The notes under the pieces: model-generated
The model's input: the letters and a program-made list of their open reading frames with translations, nothing else
Databases searched by the model: none
Told to the model about the DNA's origin: nothing
Made by a program: the position numbers and the translations under genes
Origin: Marivirga tractuosa DSM 4126
Lineage (GTDB): Bacteria > Bacteroidota > Bacteroidia > Cytophagales > Cyclobacteriaceae
Assembly (NCBI RefSeq): GCF_000183425.1
Contig: NC_014759.1
Location: forward strand, 2,759,001-2,823,000
Direction: 5' to 3'
Length of the DNA stretch: 64,000 bases
Shown here: positions 42,391 to 51,887 of the stretch, piece after piece
How positions within the stretch are numbered: position 1 is the first letter of the stretch
Layout of the letters: each line of letters opens with the position of its first letter

Positions 42391-43599
42391 TTAATGAACC
42401 TCTTTATCAAATTTAAAAGACTCTGTTTTATTAGTGACCACAATTTCATATCCTCCGCTCTTTAAAGCAAGATGGCATTTGTCTGTATTATTTTCTACTT
42501 CCACAATATCGATGGGCACGGCCTCATTAATATCTTCTCCTTTTTTGTAAGCCAAAACCATAACCGGAAATTCAATTGGAATATCCTTCAATTCTACTGA
42601 GACATTCTGATTTCCATTTTGAAATAACCAATTCGGTCTATTATTAACATATTCAGTTTTTGGATGCAGAACTGCAATATCAGCCCAAGCTTCATCTCGT
42701 TCATACTTTAATGGATTATTATCTTCATCAATCAAAATGGAGGATTCTTTGATATCAAATGCCTTTAAAAGTGGTTGATTATATTCCGTTTTACTTCTTT
42801 CAGAATATTCTTCTTGATTAATGGTTAATGGATTGATCCCAGTATATTCAGTTAATCTTCCAGCCATCGCTTTTTCCCATCCGCTATAATTCCCTTCCAT
42901 TAGATGGGCAAAACCACAATGAATTAGAAATTTTTCGTTTGGTTTTGATTCAATTACTTTCTGAATGTTCTTGGCTTGCTCAATTTCTCTTGGTTTTCCT
43001 CCTCCCTTTTCCATATTCTCATAAGCGAACAAATCATAACCAATTTCTAATGCATCTCTTACCAAGTTTCCAAATTGCGGATCTTTTATATAATAACCTG
43101 TTATTTGAATAGGATATCCTCGGCTCTTTAGTGCTGCATCTAAATCCACCCCATTGTTTAAAGCTTCCAAACCCAAATTTTTGTACCCATTATCGAATAA
43201 ATTCTGCAGCAATGATTTTGTAAAAACTCTATGCATAGGATTATGATGTGCCTCATTAATTATCACAACTTGATTTTTTTTAGCTTCCTGAAGTATGTAT
43301 TCTTTAGCATTGATAACTGAATAGTTTGAACGAATAGAATCTATTTCTGATTGCTTATAATTCCAATTCTGGCTAGGCATTCCTAAATCCCAGAGAATCA
43401 AGGCATTTTTGTAATCTCCCTTTTTTGCATATTCTGATGCTGCAATTTGGTATCTTCCAGGAATTGTATCATTCATTAAATTCTCCTCTATTTCAGAATT
43501 GAATTTATAATCAGTAGAGAAATTAATTTCTTGGATTTCTTTTTGTTTACAAGCTGCCAAAAGAAATATTGGGATTAATAATAAGGTTGTTTGTTTCAT
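42391..43599 (-). CDS. TIKI/ChaN/EreA-like lipoprotein, unknown function
   Basis: A 402-residue protein with a lipoprotein signal peptide (LLLIPIFLLAACKQK). The middle part has VVIINEAHHNPMHRVFTKSL, NLGLEALNNG, ENMEKGGGKPREIEQAKNI and FLIHCGFAHLMEG; conserved Glu and His residues in this layout are typical of the TIKI/ChaN/erythromycin-esterase-like superfamily of metal-linked hydrolases. The best guess is an exported hydrolase or haem-related protein. The substrate cannot be told. The C-terminal 100 residues look beta-rich and specific. Confidence 0.68.
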   Translation of the reverse strand: MKQTTLLLIPIFLLAACKQKEIQEINFSTDYKFNSEIEENLMNDTIPGRYQIAASEYAKKGDYKNALILWDLGMPSQNWNYKQSEIDSIRSNYSVINAKEYILQEAKKNQVVIINEAHHNPMHRVFTKSLLQNLFDNGYKNLGLEALNNGVDLDAALKSRGYPIQITGYYIKDPQFGNLVRDALEIGYDLFAYENMEKGGGKPREIEQAKNIQKVIESKPNEKFLIHCGFAHLMEGNYSGWEKAMAGRLTEYTGINPLTINQEEYSERSKTEYNQPLLKAFDIKESSILIDEDNNPLKYERDEAWADIAVLHPKTEYVNNRPNWLFQNGNQNVSVELKDIPIEFPVMVLAYKKGEDINEAVPIDIVEVENNTDKCHLALKSGGYEIVVTNKTESFKFDKEVH

Positions 43600-43669
43600 T
43601 GATCCTTCAATTATATACTATGATTAAATTATAATTCTACATATAATAACAGACAATCTAACCAAAAAA

Positions 43670-43695
43670 AATAGCGTTAGTCTCCCAACGCTATT
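43670..43695 (-). terminator. Rho-independent terminator of guaB
   Basis: AATAGCGTT at 43670-43678 pairs with AACGCTATT at 43687-43695 around an eight-base loop; on the minus strand eight T follow. It lies 45 bases after the guaB stop. Confidence 0.92.
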
Positions 43696-43739
43696 TTGAA
43701 AATTCTTATGTCTAGAATCTAGATTCTAAAATCTAGTCT

Positions 43740-45212
43740 CTATTTTCTACTATAATTCGGTGCTTCTCTCGTTACATGCACATCGTGCGGATGACTTTCA
43801 GCAACACCAGCAGCAGTGATTTTTACAAATTTCGCTTCTTTCAATTGCTCAAGGTTTCCTGCTCCGCAATATCCCATACCAGCTTTTAGTCCACCTATCA
43901 TTTGGTGCAATACTTCCGAAACCAAGCCTTTGAATGGAACTCTACCTGTAATGCCTTCAGGAACCAATTTTTTGATGTCATCTTCTGCGTCTTGGAAGTA
44001 TCGGTCTTTACTACCCATATTCATGGCTTCGATAGATCCCATACCTCGGTAAGATTTGAATTTTCTTCCTTCAAATAAAATCATTTCGCCTGGTGCTTCT
44101 TCAGTTCCTGCTAAAAGCGAACCAATCATTACACTGTCGGCACCACCAGCTAAGGCTTTCACTATATCTCCTGAAAAACGAATACCGCCATCGGCAATAA
44201 TCGGAACACCAGTATCTTTTATAGCTTTATAAGTTTCATAAACTGCTGATAATTGTGGCGCACCTACTCCGGCTACTACTCTGGTCGTACAAATACTTCC
44301 AGGACCAACACCTACTTTTACGGCATCTGCTCCAGCAGCTACCAACGCTTTGGCTGCTTCTGGTGTAGCAATATTTCCCACTATCATTTCCAAGTCTGGG
44401 TAGGCTTTTTTAATTCTGGTTGCGGTATCAATTACCCCCTTGCTATGTCCGTGGGCAGTATCAATGGTCACCACGTCCACTCCGGCCTTCACTAGAGCAT
44501 CGATTCGTTCTTCAATATCTCCTGTAACCCCAACTGCTGCACCTACTCTCAGCCTTCCGTATTCGTCTTTGCAAGCATTGGGTTTATCTTTTTTCTTCAG
44601 AATATCTTTATAAGTGATCAAACCCATTAAAATACCTGACTTATTAATAATCGGTAATTTTTCAATTTTATGCTCTTGCAAGACTCCCTCGGCACCTTCT
44701 AAATTGATACCTTCTTCAGCTGTGATCAGTTTTCCGCTGGTCATTACTTTCTCAACAGATACTTTACCGTCCTTTTGAAATCTTAAATCACGGTTAGTGA
44801 CAATGCCTACTAATTTTTTGTTGGAATCAACAACCGGAATACCTCCGATTTTATTTTCCCTCATGATTTTTAGTGCATCACCAACGGTGCTTTCGATATG
44901 CAAAGTGATGGGATCTAAAATCATCCCACTTTGAGAACGCTTCACTTTTCTAACCTCCATAGCCTGTTGCTCAATGGTCATGTTCTTATGAATAAAACCA
45001 AGACCACCTTCTAATGCAATAGCAATAGCTAAATGATGTTCCGTTACGGTATCCATAGCTGAGGAAACCAAAGGAATGTTAAGCGTTATATTTCTAGTTA
45101 ATTTTGTGGAAGTGTCAGTGTCTCTCGGTAAAACTTCTGAATATCCTGGAAGCAATAATACGTCATCGTATGTTAAAGCTTCATAAACGAATTTGGATGT
45201 GTCTAAGCTCAT
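43740..45212 (-). CDS. guaB: Inosine-5'-monophosphate dehydrogenase
   Basis: A 490-residue IMPDH converting IMP to XMP with NAD+ in guanine nucleotide synthesis. The barrel shows [38 protein letters not shown], and the catalytic loop [20 protein letters not shown] with the active cysteine; the flap reads [10 protein letters not shown]. Two CBS domains at residues 95-205 ([23 protein letters not shown], and [14 protein letters not shown]) carry regulatory nucleotide sites. Length is normal. It is transcribed alone from a promoter near 45250 and ends at a strong terminator. Confidence 0.97.
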   Translation of the reverse strand: MSLDTSKFVYEALTYDDVLLLPGYSEVLPRDTDTSTKLTRNITLNIPLVSSAMDTVTEHHLAIAIALEGGLGFIHKNMTIEQQAMEVRKVKRSQSGMILDPITLHIESTVGDALKIMRENKIGGIPVVDSNKKLVGIVTNRDLRFQKDGKVSVEKVMTSGKLITAEEGINLEGAEGVLQEHKIEKLPIINKSGILMGLITYKDILKKKDKPNACKDEYGRLRVGAAVGVTGDIEERIDALVKAGVDVVTIDTAHGHSKGVIDTATRIKKAYPDLEMIVGNIATPEAAKALVAAGADAVKVGVGPGSICTTRVVAGVGAPQLSAVYETYKAIKDTGVPIIADGGIRFSGDIVKALAGGADSVMIGSLLAGTEEAPGEMILFEGRKFKSYRGMGSIEAMNMGSKDRYFQDAEDDIKKLVPEGITGRVPFKGLVSEVLHQMIGGLKAGMGYCGAGNLEQLKEAKFVKITAAGVAESHPHDVHVTREAPNYSRK

Positions 45213-45245
45213 AATGCAAATAATTTGCTGTTATTATTTGCAGGG

Positions 45246-45253
45246 CAAAAGTA
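45246..45253 (-). promoter_or_regulatory. Probable -7 promoter box of guaB
   Basis: On the minus strand TACTTTTG then C fits TAnnTTTG, 34 bases before the guaB start. An imperfect TTCC lies about 19 bases upstream in the -33 position. Confidence 0.5.
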
Positions 45254-45323
45254 CGAAGATAGTTCCATTATTGGAAATTAATTATTAATATTATTTTATT
45301 AAGAGTCAATAAATAATAACTAT

Positions 45324-46952
45324 ATGAGTCTCCCACTACTACTGCTTTTTTCAGCTATTGTATTAATCAGCGCTTATTTCACTTATGGTCGGTTTATCAG
45401 TAAAAAATTTGATATAAAAAATGATACACCCACTCCTGCCCATGCACAAAAAGACGGAGTAGATTATGTGCCATCGAATAAGCTTGTGGTTTTGGGTCAT
45501 CATTTTGCCTCGATTGCTGGGGCTGGCCCAATCGTTGGCCCTATTATAGCCGTTACTTTTGGTTGGGTTCCAGCGGTTATTTGGATTTTAGTGGGCGGAA
45601 TTTTTATAGGTGCTGTACATGATATTGGAAGCATGGTGGCTTCATTGCGGCATAAAGGGAAGTCCATAGGCATCATTATCCACCAATATATTGGCAGAAG
45701 TGGCAAAAGACTTTTTTTGATCTTCAGTTTTTCCACCTTAATTCTCATCATTGCTGTTTTTGCGGATATCATTGCAAAAACTTTTGTGAAAAATCCCGGA
45801 GTGGCTTCTACTTCCGCTCTATTCATTTTGCTTGCTGTTGTCTTTGGATTTTTCAACCGGAAATTAGCTCATAAAAAACCTGCTTTCTTATGGCTTTCCA
45901 TCATTGGCGTCTTCTTGATGTACTACTTTGTGATACTAGGAAACAATATTCCATTTGAATTGAATTATGTTTTTTGGGTAGGATTATTATTGGCTTATGC
46001 TTTTGTGGCATCGGTTACGCCCATGTCGGTTTTATTGCAGCCAAGAGATTATCTCAGCAGTTTTTTGTTATATGGCTTAATTATATTGGCAATTATTGGG
46101 GTTTTTGTAGCCAATCCGGAAGTAAAAATGGATAGTAATATCATTTTCAAAAGTGAAGATATTGGGTATTTATTTCCCGTACTTTTTATAACCGTTGCTT
46201 GTGGAGCCATTAGTGGGTTTCATTCTTTAGTGGCATCGGGCACTACTTCCAAACAGATCGATAAAGAAACCGATGCAAAAGTTGTGGGCTATGGCGGAAT
46301 GTTAATTGAATCTTTTTTGGCAATAATTTCTGTTTGCGCTGTGATGGTGATTAGCCGAACAGATTATGAAGGAAGTTTATCTGCTGATGGACCTGTGAAT
46401 ATGTTTGCCGATGGAATGGGTTTTGTGATTTCTTCTTTGGGAATTGAAGAAGGCTTGGCCGTCAATTTTGTGGCGCTTACGATTTCGGCTTTTGCCTTAA
46501 CTACTTTAGATACATGCACCCGTTTGGCAAGATTTACTTTTCAGGAATTTTTTGAGGAAACTGAAAATGAAAAAGTTCAGAGCATTACTCAAAATAGATT
46601 TTTATCTACCACAGTAGTCGTGATTTTGTCTTCCCTTTTTTTACTATCTGGTGAGTTCACTACCCTGTGGCCTATTTTTGGATCTGCGAATCAATTACTT
46701 GCGGCTTTAGCATTATTGGCTGTTGCAGTATGGATGATTAAATCGGGAAAGAAGGCGGGCTTTTTATTAATCCCGATGTTTTTCATGTTTGTGGTGACGC
46801 TTAGCTCATTATTTGTATTGGCCTTTCAGAATTTCGAAAAAGGGATTTACAGTATTTCCATAATTGCCGGATTATTATTTGTATTGGCTATTGTATTATT
46901 AGTTTTAGCTAAAAGGTGTTTGAAGAAGGAGGAACAAAAGATAGAAGTATAA
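45324..46952 (+). CDS. cstA: CstA family peptide/pyruvate transporter
   Basis: A 542-residue membrane protein with about 14 hydrophobic segments. The CstA signature is seen in YVPSNKLVVLGHHFASIAGAGPIVGPIIAVTFGWVP, cited here by VLGHHFASIAGAGPIVGP, then GAVHDIGSMVASLRHKGKSIG, and SGTTSKQIDKETDAK, ALTTLDTCTRLARF. These match CstA proteins; in E. coli CstA imports pyruvate and peptides on starvation. This one is the shorter form common in Bacteroidota (E. coli has about 700 residues). It is convergent with the TPR gene at six bases' distance. Confidence 0.9.
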   Translation: MSLPLLLLFSAIVLISAYFTYGRFISKKFDIKNDTPTPAHAQKDGVDYVPSNKLVVLGHHFASIAGAGPIVGPIIAVTFGWVPAVIWILVGGIFIGAVHDIGSMVASLRHKGKSIGIIIHQYIGRSGKRLFLIFSFSTLILIIAVFADIIAKTFVKNPGVASTSALFILLAVVFGFFNRKLAHKKPAFLWLSIIGVFLMYYFVILGNNIPFELNYVFWVGLLLAYAFVASVTPMSVLLQPRDYLSSFLLYGLIILAIIGVFVANPEVKMDSNIIFKSEDIGYLFPVLFITVACGAISGFHSLVASGTTSKQIDKETDAKVVGYGGMLIESFLAIISVCAVMVISRTDYEGSLSADGPVNMFADGMGFVISSLGIEEGLAVNFVALTISAFALTTLDTCTRLARFTFQEFFEETENEKVQSITQNRFLSTTVVVILSSLFLLSGEFTTLWPIFGSANQLLAALALLAVAVWMIKSGKKAGFLLIPMFFMFVVTLSSLFVLAFQNFEKGIYSISIIAGLLFVLAIVLLVLAKRCLKKEEQKIEV

Positions 46953-46958
46953 AAAATG

Positions 46959-48770
46959 TTATTGCGTAATAAAATCTCCTCTTAATTTTCTAAACCTTTT
47001 ACGTGCTTCTGCCACGAAAATACTGCCAGGAAAATCTGTTAATAATTGTTGGTAATACTCCTGAGCCTTTTCTTTATTCTCAATTAATTCTTCATAGACC
47101 AAAGCCATTTCAAAAAGGGCATCATCGGTTAAAATTCCATAAGGCATATCAAAAACGATTTGACTTAGCAATTCTACAGCAATTTCATATTCCCCTTTTT
47201 CTTTGCTGAGTCTAGATTTCAACCAAAGCAATTCATCCAATATTGGATGTTCTTTATATTCTTCAATTAATGAATCAAGTGTATGATTAGCTTTTACCGT
47301 TTTATTTTGATAAAGCATCAAATCCACATCAGCATAGGCGCGAAGCGCCTTTTGCGTACTATCCAAAATGGTGTTGTTTTTAATTAATATGCTTAGATCC
47401 ATTGCATCGTTAGCAATTTCCCGTCTGGTAGCATTTTTCAAAATATCAAGATGCTCCTGAGCCAATTCAAATTCACCACGGTAAAAAGAAAGCTTTGCAT
47501 TCTTCAATTTTGCTTCTTCTCCTAAGTTCTCATTTTTATGACTTTTCTCCACTTGATAGTAAAGCAGAACTGATTCCCATGGTTCATCAGTAATAATATA
47601 TATATCTCCTAAATTCAATTTTGCTTTGGCTATTAAATTTGGCTCTGCATTTGGGTAATTAATAATTTCATTAAGCATTTCTATTGCTTTTTCCGTTTCA
47701 TCAAGATAAAGAGCATGAAGTAAAGCCTTCTGTCGATAAGCTTCCAATGTATAAGTCGATAAGCCAATTTGATCAATTAAATTCTGATAAGAAACTGTTA
47801 AATTTCTGATAGCTGCAGTGTCTATAGGAAAATGGTTTTTGATTTTCATTTCCTGAGTTTTTATTAATTGTTGCTTTGCGTGAATATAATTTTGAGAATT
47901 AGGAAAATTATCGACTACATATTTAAAAATCATTTCCGCTATATCATATTCTTCGTTTTCATACGCCAGCTGACCTATTTCCATACTGTTCTCACCTTTC
48001 AACTGATTTCTTTTATCAATTGCCCTAGCTTGAATAAAAGCCGGGTAAAAATTTTCTAACTGCAGATGCGCCCAGATTAACAAGTCTCCATACAAATCCT
48101 TGTTGTCATTCTTTTGCATATTTTCCATAACCAATGCCACAAAAGACTCCAACTCTTCTTCTTCCGTTAATGACAATTGTAGCATATTCTTGACATATCT
48201 CAAATTACCTTGTCGCTCTTGTGCATAAGTCAAGTATTCTCTCACCATTTTGTCTTTTTGGTTATTATATCGATATAGTGTAGCCAATTGAATGGCAAAT
48301 GCATTTGGATCTCGCATTCTTTCCCTTGCAGATAAATACAATCTCTCTGCATAGCTCCTGTGCTGTTTATTAATAAAAAATTGAGCCGCTGATCTGAGAT
48401 AACCTAAATTTTGTAAGACTTTTTGCTCCACATCTTTGTATTGCTTTTCTGCTGTGGAACTATCATTAACTGTTATGTAATAATCAATTAAATCCACATC
48501 ATATTTGATATTATTGGGAGACCAGCGCCTAATTTTCTTTAAATATTTTTCTGTCTCATCATTAAGTTGCTTTGTATATAAAATCTCTAAATAATTATTG
48601 TGAATAAAAGAGATGTTCTGGGGTTCATCGGCCAGTTCCCTGTAAATACTTATTGCCTTATTCAAATCGCCTTCCTGATAATATGCATTAGCCAAAGAGA
48701 TTTGTTGATTACTTTGAGGTAAAGCAATTACAGCGACAAAATAAAAACATGTGAAAAATAATATTCTCAT
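46959..48770 (-). CDS. TPR-repeat protein
   Basis: A 603-residue exported protein (hydrophobic start ILFFTCFYFVAVIALPQSN) made almost wholly of helical hairpins. TPR-like units include ANAYYQEGDLNKAISIYRELA at the start, YENEEYDIAEMIFKYVVDNFPNSQNYIHAKQQL mid-way (short form EYDIAEMIFKYVVDNFP), and LVYEELIENKEKAQEYYQQLLTDFPGSIF at the end, recognised by ELIENKEKAQEYYQQLL. It is likely a scaffold in the periplasm. Its start lies next to the AT-rich putative origin region. Confidence 0.82.
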   Translation of the reverse strand: MRILFFTCFYFVAVIALPQSNQQISLANAYYQEGDLNKAISIYRELADEPQNISFIHNNYLEILYTKQLNDETEKYLKKIRRWSPNNIKYDVDLIDYYITVNDSSTAEKQYKDVEQKVLQNLGYLRSAAQFFINKQHRSYAERLYLSARERMRDPNAFAIQLATLYRYNNQKDKMVREYLTYAQERQGNLRYVKNMLQLSLTEEEELESFVALVMENMQKNDNKDLYGDLLIWAHLQLENFYPAFIQARAIDKRNQLKGENSMEIGQLAYENEEYDIAEMIFKYVVDNFPNSQNYIHAKQQLIKTQEMKIKNHFPIDTAAIRNLTVSYQNLIDQIGLSTYTLEAYRQKALLHALYLDETEKAIEMLNEIINYPNAEPNLIAKAKLNLGDIYIITDEPWESVLLYYQVEKSHKNENLGEEAKLKNAKLSFYRGEFELAQEHLDILKNATRREIANDAMDLSILIKNNTILDSTQKALRAYADVDLMLYQNKTVKANHTLDSLIEEYKEHPILDELLWLKSRLSKEKGEYEIAVELLSQIVFDMPYGILTDDALFEMALVYEELIENKEKAQEYYQQLLTDFPGSIFVAEARKRFRKLRGDFITQ

Positions 48771-48784
48771 TTCAATTCATTTAG

Positions 48785-49070
48785 ATATCCACTTTCTCCA
48801 CACACATAATATTATATTATTTATTTATATATAAACTATTATATATTGTTAAGGCTGTGGATATGTGGATAAAACATTAAATTTTGACTTACAGTTTAGT
48901 ATTCTTTATTATATGTGTATTACTTTGCTATTTATTAACTTATAATCAATTGAAGTTTAATGAATTAACACTTTATCGTTTTGATGTGAATAAGTTCTGC
49001 ATCTAAATTTGTTTGAGTATTTGTGTGGATTAAATTGTCGATATATTAAAGTTATCCTAAGTTATACTCA
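48785..49070. other. Candidate chromosomal replication origin (oriC)
   Basis: The gene-free stretch 48771-49119 has several DnaA-box-like 9-mers. TGTGGATAA at 48864-48872 is a perfect match to the reverse of TTATCCACA, with TGTGGATAT abutting at 48856-48864. TGTGAATAA at 48985-48993 fits TGTGNATAA. Single-mismatch copies are TTCTCCACA (48794-48802), TGTGTATTA (48914-48922), TGTGGATTA (49024-49032) and TTATACTCA (49062-49070). Bases 48806-48850 are almost purely A/T and could be an unwinding element. mnmG and two parS-like sites lie within 5 kb, which supports an origin. No dnaA gene is in the window. Confidence 0.6.
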
Positions 49071-49119
49071 CACTTTTGGAATTTAGCGTACTTGGCTATT
49101 GTTCCTTGTTAGTGAATGT

Positions 49120-51003
49120 TTATAAATCTTCATTTTCTTCACCTTCGTTAACAGTCTTATCCACACTAAAATCAAAGTTTTTGTCAATAACTTCCCAGTT
49201 AGCTTTAACGGTAATTACTTCTTCTAAGTAATATATGTTTTCAGCAGGAGTTAGTGTTAAAGGGTTACCTGCATCCCATTTCTGATTTCCATTCTTGTCT
49301 TCAATTAGTCTTAATCGATATGATCCAGATTCTACATAATTGAATTGAAACTTAGAGCTGTTGATTACTGTATCTTTTAATTCATACTTTTCTGTTAGCA
49401 ATTGTACAATGTAATCAGACTCTAGATTTTTAATCTCCCCTTTTATGGTTCCATAATCTTCGGCTTTTTTAAATTGTATAGAGGTAGTAGATTGGTCCGT
49501 AGAATCAGATTCTATTCCTATAAATGCTCCTCTACCTGTATAAAGTTGTAAGGTATAATTACTTGTACCCGAAGTAGTATTTCCACGTGGAACACTTGCG
49601 TTTTCTGTTGTTGGCTTATTGTCGTTGCGTGTTAGTTGTCCAGTGTCTCTATTTGGCATACCATTTTTGCTGTTCCTTTCTATGTTGGAATCAGTACTGT
49701 CATTTTGGTTCTGAATAGAATCATTATAATTTTGAATGCTGTCAGATACTAATTTTAAGCTATCAATTAATTGATTTATTTCAGTTTCCTGAATAATAGT
49801 AGTCAATCGAACTTCTTTTCTATTAAAATTGAAATGTAGTTCTTCTTTGTTAAATGTTTTGATGGGTATAGTATCTATTCGTAATTGGATTGAGTCATAA
49901 TTAATAGTATAAATAGGTTTGCTAAGATTGTAGGTAAATTGTTGTTGACCAGATATAGTTTTGCCATTTGGTTTGTTCTCTATTTTTATTTTATCATTAG
50001 TAATTCTACTTTCCCTGATTTTGAAAAATACTGTGTCAGTTCTAGACTGAGAAAGTGAATCTTTTACTGTAATAAATAATTGAACCGAATCGGTTTCATA
50101 CTCTAAATTAGGAAAGTTTTCTTTGTATATTTTTAGGTATTGTGATGCTTCTACACCATTAGTGTAAATATGTTGATCTGGATTTTTGGGGTTAATGATT
50201 TCATAGCTAGAAAGGCCTTTGTTGTATTGCACTATAAAATCTTTACCTACTGGGCTAAATTTTTTAAGCTTAAGTGTATCTTCATTTCTTTGGTAGGTGC
50301 TGATTGCTATAGGTGGTATGCTATCAAATAGAGTGAGTGTATCGGAGTGAAATCCATATGATTCTGCTTGGGGGTTGTTGATTAGATTATCATTTTTATC
50401 TTCAAATGTGTAAAGTAAGTATTTACCGGCCTTAAGATTTTGCATCCGAAAATTGCCTTTTTCATCGGTGGTAGTAAAGTAGACTGGTTTTCCTTCTCTT
50501 AGATTGGCTGTATCAGATTTTGCATCATACAAGCCAACCAAATATCCTTTGCCGGGTTCCTGAGTCATTAGTTTGGTGATAGTACCTTCTACCTTAAGTG
50601 AGTCAAGGTATGGACCAGTGCTAAAGGCTAAAACTGGGTTTTCCCATAAGTTGCCTTCTGTTATATCAGATAGCGCCTTCCGAAAATTAAATGTATAGGT
50701 GGTAGAGTCTTCGAGCGGTTGTTTTAATTCTATAGTGAGCTCTTGTTTTTTAAGGGCTGCTTCATATTCAATATCTGCTCTCGGAGTTATGATTAGTTCT
50801 TTATTGATTTGTTCTAGTTTCATCCATTCGTTGAAAAACAGCTTAATTTCATTCCCCTTGAAATTTGTAGATTGATCTTTTGGACTAGATTCATATAAGA
50901 TTGGAGCTTTTTCATCCTTTTCACCGCCTGTAGGACTTTGTACAGTTGCACAAGCATAGACAACAATTAGGATAAACGTTAAGCTTAGGTACTTTTTGAT
51001 CAT
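49120..51003 (-). CDS. Ig-like domain lipoprotein (SbsA/Big_5 type)
   Basis: A 627-residue protein with a lipoprotein signal peptide (LTFILIVVYACATVQ). Right after it, SPTGGEKDEKAPILYESSP and NEIKLFFNEWMKLEQI, then LTIELKQPLEDSTTYTFNF, form the N-terminal bacterial Ig-like (Big_5) domain. The middle has repeated beta-rich parts and a low-complexity stretch rich in N, S, T and D around residues 410-470. The C-terminal GSYRLRLIEDKNGNQKWDAG fits a SpaA-like end. It is probably a surface-exposed lipoprotein. Its minus strand carries a palindrome CACGTG resembling parS. The methyltransferase gene overlaps its start by four bases. Confidence 0.8.
   Translation of the reverse strand: MIKKYLSLTFILIVVYACATVQSPTGGEKDEKAPILYESSPKDQSTNFKGNEIKLFFNEWMKLEQINKELIITPRADIEYEAALKKQELTIELKQPLEDSTTYTFNFRKALSDITEGNLWENPVLAFSTGPYLDSLKVEGTITKLMTQEPGKGYLVGLYDAKSDTANLREGKPVYFTTTDEKGNFRMQNLKAGKYLLYTFEDKNDNLINNPQAESYGFHSDTLTLFDSIPPIAISTYQRNEDTLKLKKFSPVGKDFIVQYNKGLSSYEIINPKNPDQHIYTNGVEASQYLKIYKENFPNLEYETDSVQLFITVKDSLSQSRTDTVFFKIRESRITNDKIKIENKPNGKTISGQQQFTYNLSKPIYTINYDSIQLRIDTIPIKTFNKEELHFNFNRKEVRLTTIIQETEINQLIDSLKLVSDSIQNYNDSIQNQNDSTDSNIERNSKNGMPNRDTGQLTRNDNKPTTENASVPRGNTTSGTSNYTLQLYTGRGAFIGIESDSTDQSTTSIQFKKAEDYGTIKGEIKNLESDYIVQLLTEKYELKDTVINSSKFQFNYVESGSYRLRLIEDKNGNQKWDAGNPLTLTPAENIYYLEEVITVKANWEVIDKNFDFSVDKTVNEGEENEDL
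49579..49594. other. Weak third parS-like palindrome, inside the Ig-like gene
   Basis: TTCCACGTGGAA at 49581-49592 is a perfect 12-base palindrome with the CACGTG core and GAACA on one side, but the left flank (ATTTC) departs from the parS consensus. It could be a degenerate ParB site or coincidence within coding sequence. Confidence 0.35.
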
Positions 51004-51884
51004 TTCTTGATAATGTAAATTAAACTTGAGTAATTGTTCCGATTAATATTTGCATAACGATTTGATTTATAACCAGTTATGAATGATTTAAAGAACTTAT
51101 TTTTGTTATATTTATATTTATTGCTCAGTAAACTGATATAATAAGCATCCAATTTCATGGGATACACCTTTTTTACTTTAAGGCCGTGTTTTAACATAAG
51201 TGTTTTCATAGTGTCTTGGCTGAAATGATATAAATGACGAGGTACATCATAGGCAGCCCAGTCATTTTCAAATATACTTTGTTCGTAGCTTTCTATATTC
51301 GGTACTGCTATAACAATCTTTCCTTTTTCTTTTAGGATTGTTTTTAAGATCTTGATTGTATGATTGATGTTATGAATATGTTCTAAAACATGCCATAGTG
51401 TGATGATATCAAACTTCTTGTTCTTAAGATTTAGCTCTTCTATGTTTGCTTTAACCTTTGTTTTGCTTTTAGCGATGTCTCTTGCTTTTTCATTTGGTTC
51501 TAAGCCGTAAGTTTTCCAGCCATCTTCTTTCATCGTTTCAAGGAAATAGCCGGTACCACATCCATAATCTAGTAATCTGCCCTTTTTATCTTTAGCCACA
51601 GAGTTAATGAGTCTCCTTTTGGTAGCCAAGGCATATTTTCTCGCCATTTTATATAAAAAATTGATGGGAGAATTTGCTTTGTCTGAATGAGAAATATATT
51701 CTTCTGATTGATAATATTTACCTATTTCTTCTTCACTAGGTCTAGGGTTAGTAAATTGGAAATTGCAATTATCACAAATCATTATGTTAAAACTTTCCTG
51801 ACTGACGGAATGATCTTTAACAACCAAATGATTTTTTAAATTCGAAGCACTACAAACTGGACACTCGTTAAGCTTTTCGTACAT
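51000..51884 (-). CDS. Class I SAM methyltransferase with N-terminal zinc ribbon
   Basis: A 294-residue protein. Residues 1-50 hold a zinc ribbon: ECPVCSASNLKNHL, then IMICDNCNFQFTNPRP. The methyltransferase core follows: RLLDYGCGTGYFLETMKEDGW (motif I), YGLEPNEKARDIAKS (motif II), FDIITLWHVLEHIHN (motif IV), KGKIVIAVPNIESYEQ. The C-terminal tail is rich in K, N, R and Y. This Methyltransf_23 group often methylates sugars or polyketide-like surface compounds. It is four bases upstream of the Ig-like gene in overlap, and five bases after mnmG. Confidence 0.87.
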   Translation of the reverse strand: MYEKLNECPVCSASNLKNHLVVKDHSVSQESFNIMICDNCNFQFTNPRPSEEEIGKYYQSEEYISHSDKANSPINFLYKMARKYALATKRRLINSVAKDKKGRLLDYGCGTGYFLETMKEDGWKTYGLEPNEKARDIAKSKTKVKANIEELNLKNKKFDIITLWHVLEHIHNINHTIKILKTILKEKGKIVIAVPNIESYEQSIFENDWAAYDVPRHLYHFSQDTMKTLMLKHGLKVKKVYPMKLDAYYISLLSNKYKYNKNKFFKSFITGYKSNRYANINRNNYSSLIYIIKK

Positions 51885-51887
51885 AAT

